A stretch of 64,000 nt of DNA from UBA10427 sp003500135 (GTDB lineage: Bacteria > Bacteroidota > Bacteroidia > Cytophagales > Cyclobacteriaceae), in the NCBI GenBank assembly GCA_963966275.1, contig CAWZYQ010000001.1, positions 16,298-80,297 of the forward strand, given 5' to 3'. The notes under the pieces were generated by a model. That model ran no database searches, was not told where the DNA came from, and worked only from the letters and a program-made list of their open reading frames with translations. Below are positions 9,264 to 17,498 of this stretch, in pieces (position 1 is the first letter of the stretch; the number at the start of each line of letters is the position of its first letter). A program made the translations under genes and the position numbers.

Positions 9264-9647
9264 ATGGCAGACGAAAAATTAGCATACACTCCAAGTGAAC
9301 TCAAGGAGTTCGAGGATTTGATCAATCAGAAACTTGATAAGGCGCGAAAGGAACTGAACTATATTAAAGAAACACTAAACAAAAGTAGCGACAGTGGAAC
9401 AGACAATTCTTTCAGTACCAGCAAAATGATGGAAGATGGCGCCTATACCATGGAAAAGGAAAGCCTGAACCAACTGGCTGCCCGGCAGCAAAAATTTATC
9501 AATAACCTGGAAAACGCCCTCGTGAGAATTAAAAATGGCACTTATGGTTTTTGTGTAGACACTGGGAAATTAATTCCGAAAGAAAGGTTGAGAGCAGTTC
9601 CTCATACCATGCACTCAATCGAAGCGAAGTTGAATAAAAACACATAA
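9264..9647 (+). CDS. DksA/TraR-family protein lacking the zinc-finger cysteines
   Basis: 127 residues: an N-terminal coiled coil (about 10-95) and a C-terminal segment with the DksA/TraR pattern YGFCVDTGKLIPKERL. Normal DksA proteins have CxxC...CxxC; here only the first Cys remains and the later pair is replaced (AVPHTMH). DksA proteins enter the RNA polymerase secondary channel and modulate initiation with ppGpp. Whether this form does so is unknown; several lineages have zinc-free variants. Followed after 8 bases by scpB, so the two are likely co-transcribed. Confidence 0.85.
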   Translation: MADEKLAYTPSELKEFEDLINQKLDKARKELNYIKETLNKSSDSGTDNSFSTSKMMEDGAYTMEKESLNQLAARQQKFINNLENALVRIKNGTYGFCVDTGKLIPKERLRAVPHTMHSIEAKLNKNT

Positions 9648-9655
9648 TTTAAATA

Positions 9656-10219
9656 TTGGATTTCTTAAAAAATCACGTTGAGGCCCTGGTTTTCTGTAAT
9701 ACACAACCAGTAAAAATCAGTGAAATACAAGCGTGCCTTGCCGAAATGTTCGATGCTGAAGTGCCTGCTGAGGATATACAGGAAGCCGTTGAACAACTAA
9801 GGGAAAAGTACTCTTCCGATGACTTCGCTATGGAAATCGTGCATGCCGGTGGAGGCTATCAGTTTTTGACTAAACCGGCCTATCAGGCAAGTATTGGTAT
9901 AATGTTGAAACAACAGTCGAAAAAACGCCTGTCCACCTCTGCCCTGGAAACGTTATCGATAATTGCATATAAACAGCCGGTTACCAAAAGTGATATTGAA
10001 CAAATACGGGGCGTAAGTTGCGATTATACTATTCAAAAGTTGCTGGAAAAGCAACTAATCGAAATAAAAGGAAAAAGTGATAGTGTGGGTAGGCCCCTCA
10101 TTTATGGCACCAGTGACAAGTTTATGGAATATTTCGGGATCAATGACCTAAAAGATTTGCCCACCCCTAAAGATTTTGCCGAAAAAGAAAATGAAATTGG
10201 CGAAGAATCAGAGGATTAA
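9656..10219 (+). CDS. scpB: chromosome-condensation subunit ScpB
   Basis: 187 residues, starting at TTG 9656 (MDFLKNHVEALVFC); no ATG is available near the conserved beginning. ScpB partners ScpA and SMC in the bacterial condensin complex. Family features: HVEALVFCNTQPVKISEI in the first winged helix and LSTSALETLSIIAYKQPVTKSDIEQIRGV in the second, followed by a third block ending GRPLIYGTSDKF. Length is normal; the C-terminal tail is acidic and disordered. No scpA in the window. Confidence 0.93.
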   Translation: MDFLKNHVEALVFCNTQPVKISEIQACLAEMFDAEVPAEDIQEAVEQLREKYSSDDFAMEIVHAGGGYQFLTKPAYQASIGIMLKQQSKKRLSTSALETLSIIAYKQPVTKSDIEQIRGVSCDYTIQKLLEKQLIEIKGKSDSVGRPLIYGTSDKFMEYFGINDLKDLPTPKDFAEKENEIGEESED

Positions 10220-10270
10220 TCAAAATCCCGACGTCCTTTTTTGTAGCTTTGTGGCCAATAAAGAAATGAA

Positions 10271-11131
10271 ATGAAGGGAAAAGGAAGACCATTCGGCCGA
10301 AACAAAAAGTCCGGGCCACATAAATCAAAACCGCAGCCACCTGGCTATGATGTATTTGACCCAAATAAAAAAGGCGGAAACAAGCGTTTAAAGTCCAAAA
10401 GACAAGCCAAAAGCGAAGACATACGACTAAACAAGTTTATTGCCAATGCCGGGGTATGTTCAAGACGAGAGGCCGACAGCTTAATTGAGTCGGGTAAAAT
10501 TAAGGTGAACGGTAAAGTGGTCAAAGAACTGGGCGCCAAAGTAATGCGTTCGGATAAGGTGACATACCAGGGCAAAATACTTAATCCTGAAAAGCTGGTA
10601 TACGTGTTGCTCAATAAACCGAAAGATTTTATCACCACTACCAACGATCCGCGAGATCGTAAAACGGTAATGCAACTTGTGAAAAACGCCTGTGATGAGC
10701 GCATTGTTCCAGTAGGCCGTTTGGATCGCAATACCACCGGATTATTACTACTGACCAATGACGGCGAGCTGGCCGACAAACTCACTCACCCTAAAAATCA
10801 AATTGTCAAGGTATACCAGGTTGACCTGGATAAGCCCATCAGCGAAAATGATCTTGCCAGGCTGGGTGAAGGGATCGAATTGGAAGACGGGCTTGCCTCA
10901 GCTGACAATGTTGCCATTCTATCTGCCGACAAGGCCATTCTTGGGCTCGAAATCCATATGGGCAAGAATAGAATTGTCAGAAGAATGTTCGAAGCCATGG
11001 GATACGACGTTATACGCCTTGACCGCGTTATGTTTGCCGGGCTGACTAAAAAAGACTTAAACCGCGGTCGCTGGCGTTACCTCAGTGAGAAGGAAGTGAT
11101 CCGCCTGAAATACCTCAACAAAAAGTATTGA
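10271..11131 (+). CDS. RsuA/RluB-family rRNA pseudouridine synthase
   Basis: 286 residues. A basic, Gly/Lys-rich N-terminal extension of ~50 residues precedes an S4 RNA-binding domain (IRLNKFIANAGVCSRREAD) and the catalytic domain with VGRLDRNTTGLLLLTNDG, where Asp is the pseudouridine nucleophile, and GKNRIVRRMFEAMGY. It isomerises a uridine in rRNA, by similarity 23S U2605 (RluB) or a related site; which site cannot be decided from sequence. A TAGCTTTG box at 10244-10251 resembles a -7 element 20 bases before the start, without a clear -33 partner. Confidence 0.93.
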   Translation: MKGKGRPFGRNKKSGPHKSKPQPPGYDVFDPNKKGGNKRLKSKRQAKSEDIRLNKFIANAGVCSRREADSLIESGKIKVNGKVVKELGAKVMRSDKVTYQGKILNPEKLVYVLLNKPKDFITTTNDPRDRKTVMQLVKNACDERIVPVGRLDRNTTGLLLLTNDGELADKLTHPKNQIVKVYQVDLDKPISENDLARLGEGIELEDGLASADNVAILSADKAILGLEIHMGKNRIVRRMFEAMGYDVIRLDRVMFAGLTKKDLNRGRWRYLSEKEVIRLKYLNKKY

Positions 11132-11387
11132 TTTCAACATTGTGCCAAATTAAACATGCTTAATTCAAAGCTGGTTGATAGGCCCCTTAATTTGTTTGAC
11201 CCTGTACTATCCCGAAGATTTTTGCAAACTTATCAAAACCGAACTACAATCGGAGCGTTAATTTATCAAGATATCAATAATTTTCAGGGAACTATTGAAA
11301 ATATTAGTATGCATGCATACTATTTTTGATAAAAATTGTTTTTATTTGAGATATGCTTGTGACAACAAAGAAAAAAAGTGCAGACAT
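11132..11387. other. non-coding AT-rich spacer
   Basis: About 255 bases between the pseudouridine synthase and the tRNA terminator. It carries one 57-codon open frame (11156-11329) with no recognisable protein pattern; I do not call it a gene. No repeats or obvious regulatory palindromes beyond TATGCATGCATA near 11311. Confidence 0.5.
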
Positions 11388-11418
11388 AAAAAAACCCTTT
11401 CGCATATCGAAAGGGTTT
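11388..11418 (-). terminator. intrinsic terminator of tRNA-Phe
   Basis: An 11-bp perfect stem (11392-11402 with 11408-11418) closes a 5-base loop; read on the minus strand it is followed by a run of seven T. It lies 8 bases beyond the 3' end of tRNA-Phe and so ends that transcript. Confidence 0.9.
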
Positions 11419-11425
11419 GGAGGCG

Positions 11426-11498
11426 TGGTGATGAGTGGGCTCGAACCACCGACTCACGGATTTTCAGTCCGATGCTCTACCAACTGAGCTACATCACC
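11426..11498 (-). tRNA. tRNA-Phe (anticodon GAA)
   Basis: 73 nt from G1 (11498) to the A73 discriminator (11426). The acceptor arm GGTGATG pairs with CATCACC; the D-arm region has TAGCTCAGTTGGTAGAGC; the anticodon loop is CTGAAAA with GAA at 11463-11465; the T-arm contains GGTTCGAGCCC. The 3' CCA is not encoded. It stands alone, with its own promoter upstream and terminator downstream. Confidence 0.98.
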
Positions 11499-11511
11499 GC
11501 CGTAAGTGGCT

Positions 11512-11543
11512 GCAAAGGTAGATAATAATTTATTTGTCACAAA
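11512..11543 (-). promoter_or_regulatory. Bacteroidota-type promoter for tRNA-Phe
   Basis: On the minus strand TTTG (11540-11543) is followed by 19 bases and then TACCTTTGC (11512-11520), an exact fit to the TTTG / TAnnTTTG consensus used by the Bacteroidota primary sigma factor. The -7 box lies 13 bases before the tRNA 5' end, the expected distance. Confidence 0.85.
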
Positions 11544-11588
11544 TGATTTAAAAAAAAAATTAAGCTTGAAATAAACTAAGAATATCCT

Positions 11589-12965
11589 ATGGCAATATTT
11601 CAACAAATCTTGTTTATAGCGGTCGTTGCGACAACCGGTTACCTCCTATTCAAAAGAATTCTGCGCATCAGAAACAATATCAAGTTGGGCAGAAAAACCG
11701 ATCGCTTCGATAATAAAAGTGAGCGATGGAAAAACACCCTGCTTATCGCTTTCGGACAGAAAAAAATGTTTAAAAAGCCCATTGCCGCATTGCTGCACCT
11801 GGGAATTTACGTCGGCTTTTTGGTGATCAATATTGAAGGAATAGAGTTTTTTCTCGATGGCCTTTTCGGAAAGCACCGTGTAATCGCACGATTCCTTCAG
11901 GGTATCAATATGACCGGTTTTTACACTGTCACACTCAATATATTCGAGTTCCTGGCTGTCATCGTTATTCTATCTTGTGTATTCTTTCTGATTAGAAGAA
12001 ATATACTTGGAATAAAAAGATTTGATGGTATCGAGATGACCCATTGGCCAAAGCTCGATGCCAACCTCATCCTTATATTTGAAATCATTCTCATGTTTGC
12101 GATCATGACTATGAATGCTTCGGATCAAATACTCCAGTCGCGCAATGTTGCCGGATACCCGCAAACCGGCCGTATGATATTCAGTGATATTTTCGCCTCT
12201 CCTTTTTATCAAAACCTGAGCACCCCGGCTTTAATAATTGTAGAACGAGTTGCCTGGTGGATACATATTATTGGCATTTTCGCATTTGCGATTTACGTAA
12301 CCTATTCAAAGCATTTGCATACAGCGCTTGCCTTTCCCAATACCTATTTTGCCAACTTGAATGCACAAGGCAAAATCCAGAATATGGATGAAGTGACCAA
12401 AGAAGTGAAAATGATGATGGGCATGCCGGTTGAAAACGAGGAATCGACCAATGGGAATGAAGGCGAAATACCACGGCTCGGCGCCAAAGATGTTAATGAT
12501 CTTTCATGGGTAAACATAATGAATGCCTACTCCTGCACGGAATGTGGCCGTTGTACTTCACAATGTCCGGCCAACCTGACCGGTAAAAAGCTCTCGCCGC
12601 GAAAAATAATGATGGATGTTCGCAACAGGGCGGAAGAAGTTGGGGAATCTATCGCAAAAGGCGGCAAAGGACTCGAAGATGGAAAATCATTGCTCGGCGA
12701 TTACATAACAAAAGAAGAACTATTTGCCTGCACCAGTTGTAATGCCTGCGTAGAGGCCTGCCCGGTTATGATCGATCCACTGTCGATCATACTTCAAATG
12801 CGTCGATACTTATCTATGGAAGAATCAGGCGCGCCACAAAGCTGGAATGCCATGTTCTCTAATATTGAAACCAGTTTTGCCCCCTGGAAATTTCCACCAA
12901 GCGACCGCTTCAAGTGGGCTGATGAGCTTGCTAAAGAACAGGAAAACGCAGATGAGAATAAATAA
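11589..12965 (+). CDS. membrane Fe-S oxidoreductase subunit (4Fe-4S dicluster, HdrC/NarI-like)
   Basis: 458 residues. The first ~260 residues hold about five transmembrane helices with histidines spaced as in NarI-type cytochrome b subunits (LLHLGIYVGF, WWIHIIGIF). The cytoplasmic half binds two 4Fe-4S clusters: CTECGRCTSQCP near 317 and CTSCNACVEACP near 385. Such proteins pass electrons between the quinone pool and a soluble partner. The next gene, 32 bases on, encodes an HdrB-like CCG-domain subunit, and the two surely form one complex. Electron donor and acceptor are not evident. Confidence 0.85.
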   Translation: MAIFQQILFIAVVATTGYLLFKRILRIRNNIKLGRKTDRFDNKSERWKNTLLIAFGQKKMFKKPIAALLHLGIYVGFLVINIEGIEFFLDGLFGKHRVIARFLQGINMTGFYTVTLNIFEFLAVIVILSCVFFLIRRNILGIKRFDGIEMTHWPKLDANLILIFEIILMFAIMTMNASDQILQSRNVAGYPQTGRMIFSDIFASPFYQNLSTPALIIVERVAWWIHIIGIFAFAIYVTYSKHLHTALAFPNTYFANLNAQGKIQNMDEVTKEVKMMMGMPVENEESTNGNEGEIPRLGAKDVNDLSWVNIMNAYSCTECGRCTSQCPANLTGKKLSPRKIMMDVRNRAEEVGESIAKGGKGLEDGKSLLGDYITKEELFACTSCNACVEACPVMIDPLSIILQMRRYLSMEESGAPQSWNAMFSNIETSFAPWKFPPSDRFKWADELAKEQENADENK

Positions 12966-12997
12966 ACCATTATTTGAAAGGGAAAAAGGATCGAAAA

Positions 12998-13798
12998 ATG
13001 GAAGATAAAAATTTATATAAAGTACCAACAATGGCCGAAATGGCCCAAAATGGAGAATCACCTGAAGTGCTTTTTTGGGTGGGTTGTGCCGGTTCATTCG
13101 ACGACCGATATAAGGAGGTCACCAAGGCTTTCATCAAAATATTGAATAAGGTAGGCATCAAATTTGCCGTTCTGGGCCAGGAGGAGTCTTGTACCGGTGA
13201 TCCTGCAAGAAGAGCAGGAAATGAATTCCTATTCCAGATGCAAGCCATGGGCAACATCCAGGTGTTGAATGGTTATAACATTAAAAAGATCGTAACGGCA
13301 TGCCCCCACTGTTTTAATACGATAAAAAATGAATACCCAGACCTGGGCGGAAACTATGAGGTTATGCATCATTCAGAGTTCTTGCAACAATTAATCAACG
13401 ACGGACGGATCACCTTAAAAGAAGGTGGCGCATTTGAAGGTAAAAAAATTACCTATCACGACTCTTGCTACCTGGGCAGGGCAAATGATGTGTATGAGGC
13501 GCCGCGAAAAGTGCTGGAAACACTAGATGCTGAACTGGTAGAAATGAAACGGTGCAAAACCAATGGGTTGTGTTGTGGTGCAGGTGGCGCCCAAATGTTC
13601 AAAGAACCGGAAAAAGGTAATAAGGACATTAATATTGAAAGAACCGAAGAGGCGCTTGATACCGGAGCTGGTATCATAGCTACAGCATGCCCCTTTTGCA
13701 TGACCATGATGAGCGATGGTGTAAAAAACAAGGAAAAGGAAGAGCAGGTAAAAGTGTTTGATCTCGCAGAGCTGATCGCCAAAAATGAAAAGTTATAA
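12998..13798 (+). CDS. HdrB-like CCG-domain Fe-S protein
   Basis: 266 residues from ATG 12998 (a TTG 24 bases earlier is possible). Two cysteine-rich CCG-type domains: the first has WVGCAGSFD, EESCTGDPARR and TACPHCFNT; the second HDSCYLGR, GLCCGAGGAQM and TACPFCMTMM. These ligate the noncubane or 4Fe-4S clusters of heterodisulfide-reductase B, GlpC and LutA relatives. Soluble. Pairs with the upstream membrane subunit; a hairpin terminator follows at 13826. Confidence 0.87.
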   Translation: MEDKNLYKVPTMAEMAQNGESPEVLFWVGCAGSFDDRYKEVTKAFIKILNKVGIKFAVLGQEESCTGDPARRAGNEFLFQMQAMGNIQVLNGYNIKKIVTACPHCFNTIKNEYPDLGGNYEVMHHSEFLQQLINDGRITLKEGGAFEGKKITYHDSCYLGRANDVYEAPRKVLETLDAELVEMKRCKTNGLCCGAGGAQMFKEPEKGNKDINIERTEEALDTGAGIIATACPFCMTMMSDGVKNKEKEEQVKVFDLAELIAKNEKL

Positions 13799-13825
13799 AT
13801 TATTATTTATATGCTGTAATATTTT

Positions 13826-13851
13826 AAGCCGGTTTGATTGCCGGCTTTTTT
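13826..13851 (+). terminator. intrinsic terminator after the Fe-S gene pair
   Basis: AAGCCGG (13826-13832) pairs with CCGGCTT (13841-13847) around an 8-base loop, with a T run to about 13851. It lies 28 bases after the HdrB-like stop codon. Confidence 0.85.
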
Positions 13852-13949
13852 CGTTTTGCAAAGCCAACACTTTTATGATTTCTTCGTTTTCAGTATGCAG
13901 TATTGTACTATTAGATTGGATGTTTCGAAACGGAAATTGGAGCAAATAA

Positions 13950-14435
13950 ATGAACGTAGCATTTGAAAAGTTATCAGATCAGGCAAGAGTTTGGATTTAT
14001 CAATCGGATCGTAAATTATCCGATGATGAGGTACGGCAGATACAGGAAAAAGGCAATCAGTTTTCAGCCCAATGGTCGGCGCATGGCAAAGGCCTGAAAA
14101 GTGCAGTAACCATCCTTTATCATCAGTTTATCATATTGTCAGTAGATGAAACTGCACATGCGGCGAGTGGCTGTTCCATTGATAGTTCTGTGAATTTTAT
14201 CAAAGAAATTGAAAATACCTACGATGTAAAACTTCTGGACAGAAGCCTGGTTGCCTTTTTAAAAGGCGAAGATGTTACCACCACATCTTTTCAGAAAATT
14301 GCAGAAGAAATTCACTCTGGAAATATCGATAAGTCAACACCTACGTTTAATAATACGGTACAGACTAAGTATGATTTGAAAAATAACTGGCTGATTCCTG
14401 CAGAAAAGAGCTGGTTGTCACGTTATTTTAAGTAG
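13950..14435 (+). CDS. conserved Bacteroidota protein of unknown function
   Basis: 161 residues, soluble, no signal peptide. Mixed alpha/beta sequence with a block WSAHGKGLKSAVTILYHQFIILSVDE and a conserved-looking ASGCSIDSSVNFI. Relatives of this type are sometimes labelled 'ABC transporter ATPase', but there is no Walker A, signature or Walker B motif here, so that name is not supported. Stands alone between the Fe-S pair and the PorE-like gene. Function unknown. Confidence 0.75.
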   Translation: MNVAFEKLSDQARVWIYQSDRKLSDDEVRQIQEKGNQFSAQWSAHGKGLKSAVTILYHQFIILSVDETAHAASGCSIDSSVNFIKEIENTYDVKLLDRSLVAFLKGEDVTTTSFQKIAEEIHSGNIDKSTPTFNNTVQTKYDLKNNWLIPAEKSWLSRYFK

Positions 14436-14540
14436 AAGTTAAGAAGCAATTGGTCATGCTTTTTATCGTTTTACTTTGTTTTAATTGGGTTAATGCATAA
14501 TATGTATATCAAAATCCGGCATTAAAGAAGAGAGGACCAT

Positions 14541-16607
14541 ATGAACCAAACACGCGTATTTTTGAGCCTTATTATTTTTGTGGCATTTGCCTGCAGCCCC
14601 GGCAAAATGGCCATGAAAAAGGGCAATAAGCGCTTTAATACAGGTGAGTACGACCTGAGTATTGATTATTACAACAAAGCCATAGCCAATGATCACCTGG
14701 TAGGTGAAGCAAATTTTAAAATTGGCGAATCATACCGGTTGTCCAATCGAATTAAGGAAGCGCTGCCATACTACGAGGTCGCAGTTGAAAAAGGCTATAA
14801 CCCCGAAGAATCGAAGCTTTATTATGCGATTGCACTAAAGAATAATGAAAAATACCAGGAGGCAAAAAGGGTACTGGACCAACTGACCGATGCTGAACTA
14901 AAAGGTGAAATTAAAGACCTTACTGATCAGGAAATGGAAAACCTGATTAAGCTGGAAGAGATTATTAACAAAAAAAGCTACTTCGAGGTCAAAAACCTTG
15001 ACCTTATCAACACGCCGGCTGCCGAATATGCGGCATATTACTACAATGGTGAATTGTATTTTACCTCATCCAGAGATGGCGGGAAAATATATAAAGCCAC
15101 CGGAACACCTTTCACAAAAATTTACAAAGTAAAAACCAAGGGCGCTATTGTAGATACGACCACCGTTATGCAATTGCCTTCTTACATCAATTCCGAAAAT
15201 ACAAACGATGGTACCATTGCTATTTCGCCAGACGGTAGTACTATGATTTTTGCCAAAGGAAATAGTGGCCGGAAAAAAGGATCGGAAGATGTAGACCTGT
15301 ATATTTCGAGATTTCGGCGTAATCAATGGACCGAGCCCACCATAATGCGTGTTAACGATCCCAAGGCATGGGACTCCACACCAGCATTTACACAAGACGG
15401 CAACTCGCTTATCTTTGCCAGTAATAGAAAAGGCGGATTTGGCGGTACCGATCTTTATATCGCAACCATAAACCGTCGCGGTAGGTTTGGACGAGTACAA
15501 AACCTTGGGCCGGAAATAAATACCGCCGGAAATGAAATGTTTCCTCATGTAGGTGAAGATGGTAGTATTTACTTTGCCTCTAATGGCCATCCGGGACTCG
15601 GAGGACTAGACATTTTCAAAGTCACCCGGGAATCTGGAAAATTAAATGTTGAAAACCTGGGATCTCCTGTCAACTCAAGCAGTGATGATTTCGCCATGTT
15701 TTTGTACACCATTGACAAAGGTTTTTTTAGTTCAAACCGTGAATCGGGTGCCGGCGACGATGATATCTATACCTTCAGAAATGAAGATCCGAACCTGAAA
15801 ATTGTCAATTACTTCCTGGTAGGTACCACAGTTACCAATACCGAAGAGGGAGAGAAAATTTTGCCGGGAACCGTTGTAAAGCTACAGGCCCGATCAGACA
15901 GTACAATTTTGAGTGAAAAACTATCGGATAGAGATGGTCAGTTCCGTTTCAGAGTGTATCCAGAAGAAGATTATTTCCTTATCGCTGAAAAAACAGATTA
16001 TCTCACATCAAGAAGTACATTTTCCACCGTAGGAAAAACGATCCCAAAAGATCAGTTGACCCAACTGGTAACCAATAAGATTTTTGAAACTAAGGTAGCA
16101 CTTGATCAGATAGTCATTGACAAAGCCATTGTGGTAGAAAATATCTACTACGATCTGGATAAGTGGGATATTCGTGAAGACGCCGCTCAGGAACTAGACA
16201 AGCTGGTTACCATGCTCGAGGATAATCCTGAAATCAAAATTGAATTGAGTTCACACACCGATAGTCGACAAACGGCAGATTATAACCTTGACCTTTCGAA
16301 AAAAAGAGCCCAGTCGGCAGTCGATTATATAGTATCACAGGGAATTGATCCCGATCGATTGGTGGCTCGTGGCTATGGTGAGTCTGAACTTCTAATTTCA
16401 GATGAAGAAATTAATGAATTACCGACCCCGGAAGCTCGAGAGCGTGCTCACCAACGAAATCGTCGAACAGAATTTAAGATCCTTGAGTTCGACCCCTCAA
16501 AAAGTATAAAAGAGGAAGATGAGGAGGATGAAATTGATGAATTGGAATTAGTGGAAACTGAAGAGGATAAAAAAGACCTGGAAAGTAAAATCGACTGGGA
16601 CAATTAA
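14541..16607 (+). CDS. PorE-like lipoprotein: TPR, PD40 propeller, CRD and OmpA domains
   Basis: 688 residues. Lipobox VAFAC puts the lipidated Cys at residue 18. Then TPR repeats (about 25-110), a PD40-type beta-propeller (about 150-400; ISPDGSTMIFA, GGFGGTDLYIA, GLGGLDIFKV), a carboxypeptidase-regulatory-like beta domain (about 430-510), and an OmpA peptidoglycan-binding domain (about 530-655; HTDSRQTADYNLDLSKKRAQ, RNRRTEFKIL), ending in an acidic tail. This order matches PorE, the T9SS component that links the machinery to peptidoglycan. Paralogues with this layout exist in the lineage, so the T9SS role is likely, not certain. Confidence 0.82.
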   Translation: MNQTRVFLSLIIFVAFACSPGKMAMKKGNKRFNTGEYDLSIDYYNKAIANDHLVGEANFKIGESYRLSNRIKEALPYYEVAVEKGYNPEESKLYYAIALKNNEKYQEAKRVLDQLTDAELKGEIKDLTDQEMENLIKLEEIINKKSYFEVKNLDLINTPAAEYAAYYYNGELYFTSSRDGGKIYKATGTPFTKIYKVKTKGAIVDTTTVMQLPSYINSENTNDGTIAISPDGSTMIFAKGNSGRKKGSEDVDLYISRFRRNQWTEPTIMRVNDPKAWDSTPAFTQDGNSLIFASNRKGGFGGTDLYIATINRRGRFGRVQNLGPEINTAGNEMFPHVGEDGSIYFASNGHPGLGGLDIFKVTRESGKLNVENLGSPVNSSSDDFAMFLYTIDKGFFSSNRESGAGDDDIYTFRNEDPNLKIVNYFLVGTTVTNTEEGEKILPGTVVKLQARSDSTILSEKLSDRDGQFRFRVYPEEDYFLIAEKTDYLTSRSTFSTVGKTIPKDQLTQLVTNKIFETKVALDQIVIDKAIVVENIYYDLDKWDIREDAAQELDKLVTMLEDNPEIKIELSSHTDSRQTADYNLDLSKKRAQSAVDYIVSQGIDPDRLVARGYGESELLISDEEINELPTPEARERAHQRNRRTEFKILEFDPSKSIKEEDEEDEIDELELVETEEDKKDLESKIDWDN

Positions 16608-16712
16608 AACCTGTTCAATGCGATTGATATTTTAATGTTCCTTTGTCGATCAGTGTTAGGCAACTCAAAAAGCACAGGAGTTTGAAATGAATGACGGAGA
16701 TACTACTTTTTT

Positions 16713-17012
16713 ATGAAAAAACACTATCTCTGTCTGATCTATTAAGGAGAAAACAGAAATCCGGATTCGGTTCTTACTGATGAAATTCATAATGCTTATT
16801 TGGCATATATGGACAGCCCGGCCAATGCCGGCTAACATCATATGGCGAGGCCTATGGACTGAGATGGCGAATTCCGGGGAATTACCATATTAGATGAAGT
16901 AAATAAGGACGAAGCCTTGAAACCTGCCAATGGTGATCCTGCAGCTAAAGCTGGGCGGCTTCGTATGGAAGTTCATCCAAGGTGGGCCGCCAAAGGTTCA
17001 AAACTGAAATAA
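16713..17012 (+). pseudogene. decayed YciI (YCII-domain) family gene
   Basis: One reading frame from ATG 16713 to TAA 17010 reads as a YciI protein but is broken by three in-frame stops: TAA 16743-16745, TAA 16833-16835 and TGA 16860-16862. The C-terminal part is clear: DGEFRGITILDEVNKDEA, then DPAAKAGRLRMEVHPRWAAKG, matching the family's DPAVKAGR and HPWW signatures. There is no frameshift, so the loss looks like point mutation of an originally ~99-residue protein. YciI relatives are small cytoplasmic ferredoxin-fold proteins of unclear function. Lies tail-to-tail with the DUF2231-like gene. Confidence 0.85.
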
Positions 17013-17016
17013 TGCT

Positions 17017-17487
17017 TTAATCCTCGTCGATAGTGTTTTCCACCTGCTTATTCTCGCGCAATTCAGGGTGATTTATCAATCCACCTGAATGGCCCACCTG
17101 AGCCAGAAATGCAAATGTAACCAGGGCCAGCGAGGCAAGCGAAAGACCAATCAACCTATATCGTTCTGTCGATTTTCGAAGAATGATTAACCCTCCGATT
17201 GAAAGCAAAGCCAATATTTCTACCAGCCATATCACAGTTTCTGCCTGCTCTTCATGTTCATGGATAATATCATGTGAAATGCCCATTTCCTCCACCACTT
17301 CTTCTGCCTCCTCACCACTAAAATAGGCGGGTAATGCCATGATCCCACTGAAAATCAACACAAACAGGCCTGTTTTAACAATATCCAGCTTTTTGAAAAA
17401 TACGCCTCCAAGTAAAATAAATGCGCCAAAAAACACTCCCAATATCGGAAAGTGGTTGACCAACATATGTATTTGTGCTCCTTCCAT
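17017..17487 (-). CDS. DUF2231-like membrane protein
   Basis: 156 residues with four predicted transmembrane helices. The start HMLVNHFPILGVFFGAFILL and the closing AQVGHSGGLINHPEL carry the conserved His residues seen in DUF2231-type membrane proteins, some of which are thought to bind heme or copper. A charged loop rich in Glu and His (GISHDIIHEHEEQAE) lies between helices 2 and 3. Follows the outer-membrane channel gene by 11 bases, so the two are one operon. Confidence 0.75.
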   Translation of the reverse strand: MEGAQIHMLVNHFPILGVFFGAFILLGGVFFKKLDIVKTGLFVLIFSGIMALPAYFSGEEAEEVVEEMGISHDIIHEHEEQAETVIWLVEILALLSIGGLIILRKSTERYRLIGLSLASLALVTFAFLAQVGHSGGLINHPELRENKQVENTIDED

Positions 17488-17498
17488 AGTGCTATTAT

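Noticed and set aside
11156..11329. 57-codon plus-strand open frame in the spacer before tRNA-Phe
   Set aside because: No recognisable motif, membrane or signal segment, and atypical composition for this region; not enough to call a gene.
13950..14435. ABC transporter ATPase label for the 161-residue protein
   Set aside because: No Walker A, Walker B or signature motif is present and it is too short.
15066..15590. 174-codon minus-strand open frame
   Set aside because: Antisense to the PD40 propeller of the PorE-like gene; no protein pattern of its own.
16713..17012. Programmed stop-codon readthrough or recoding in the YciI-like frame
   Set aside because: Three stops of two kinds with no conserved context are far better explained by decay.
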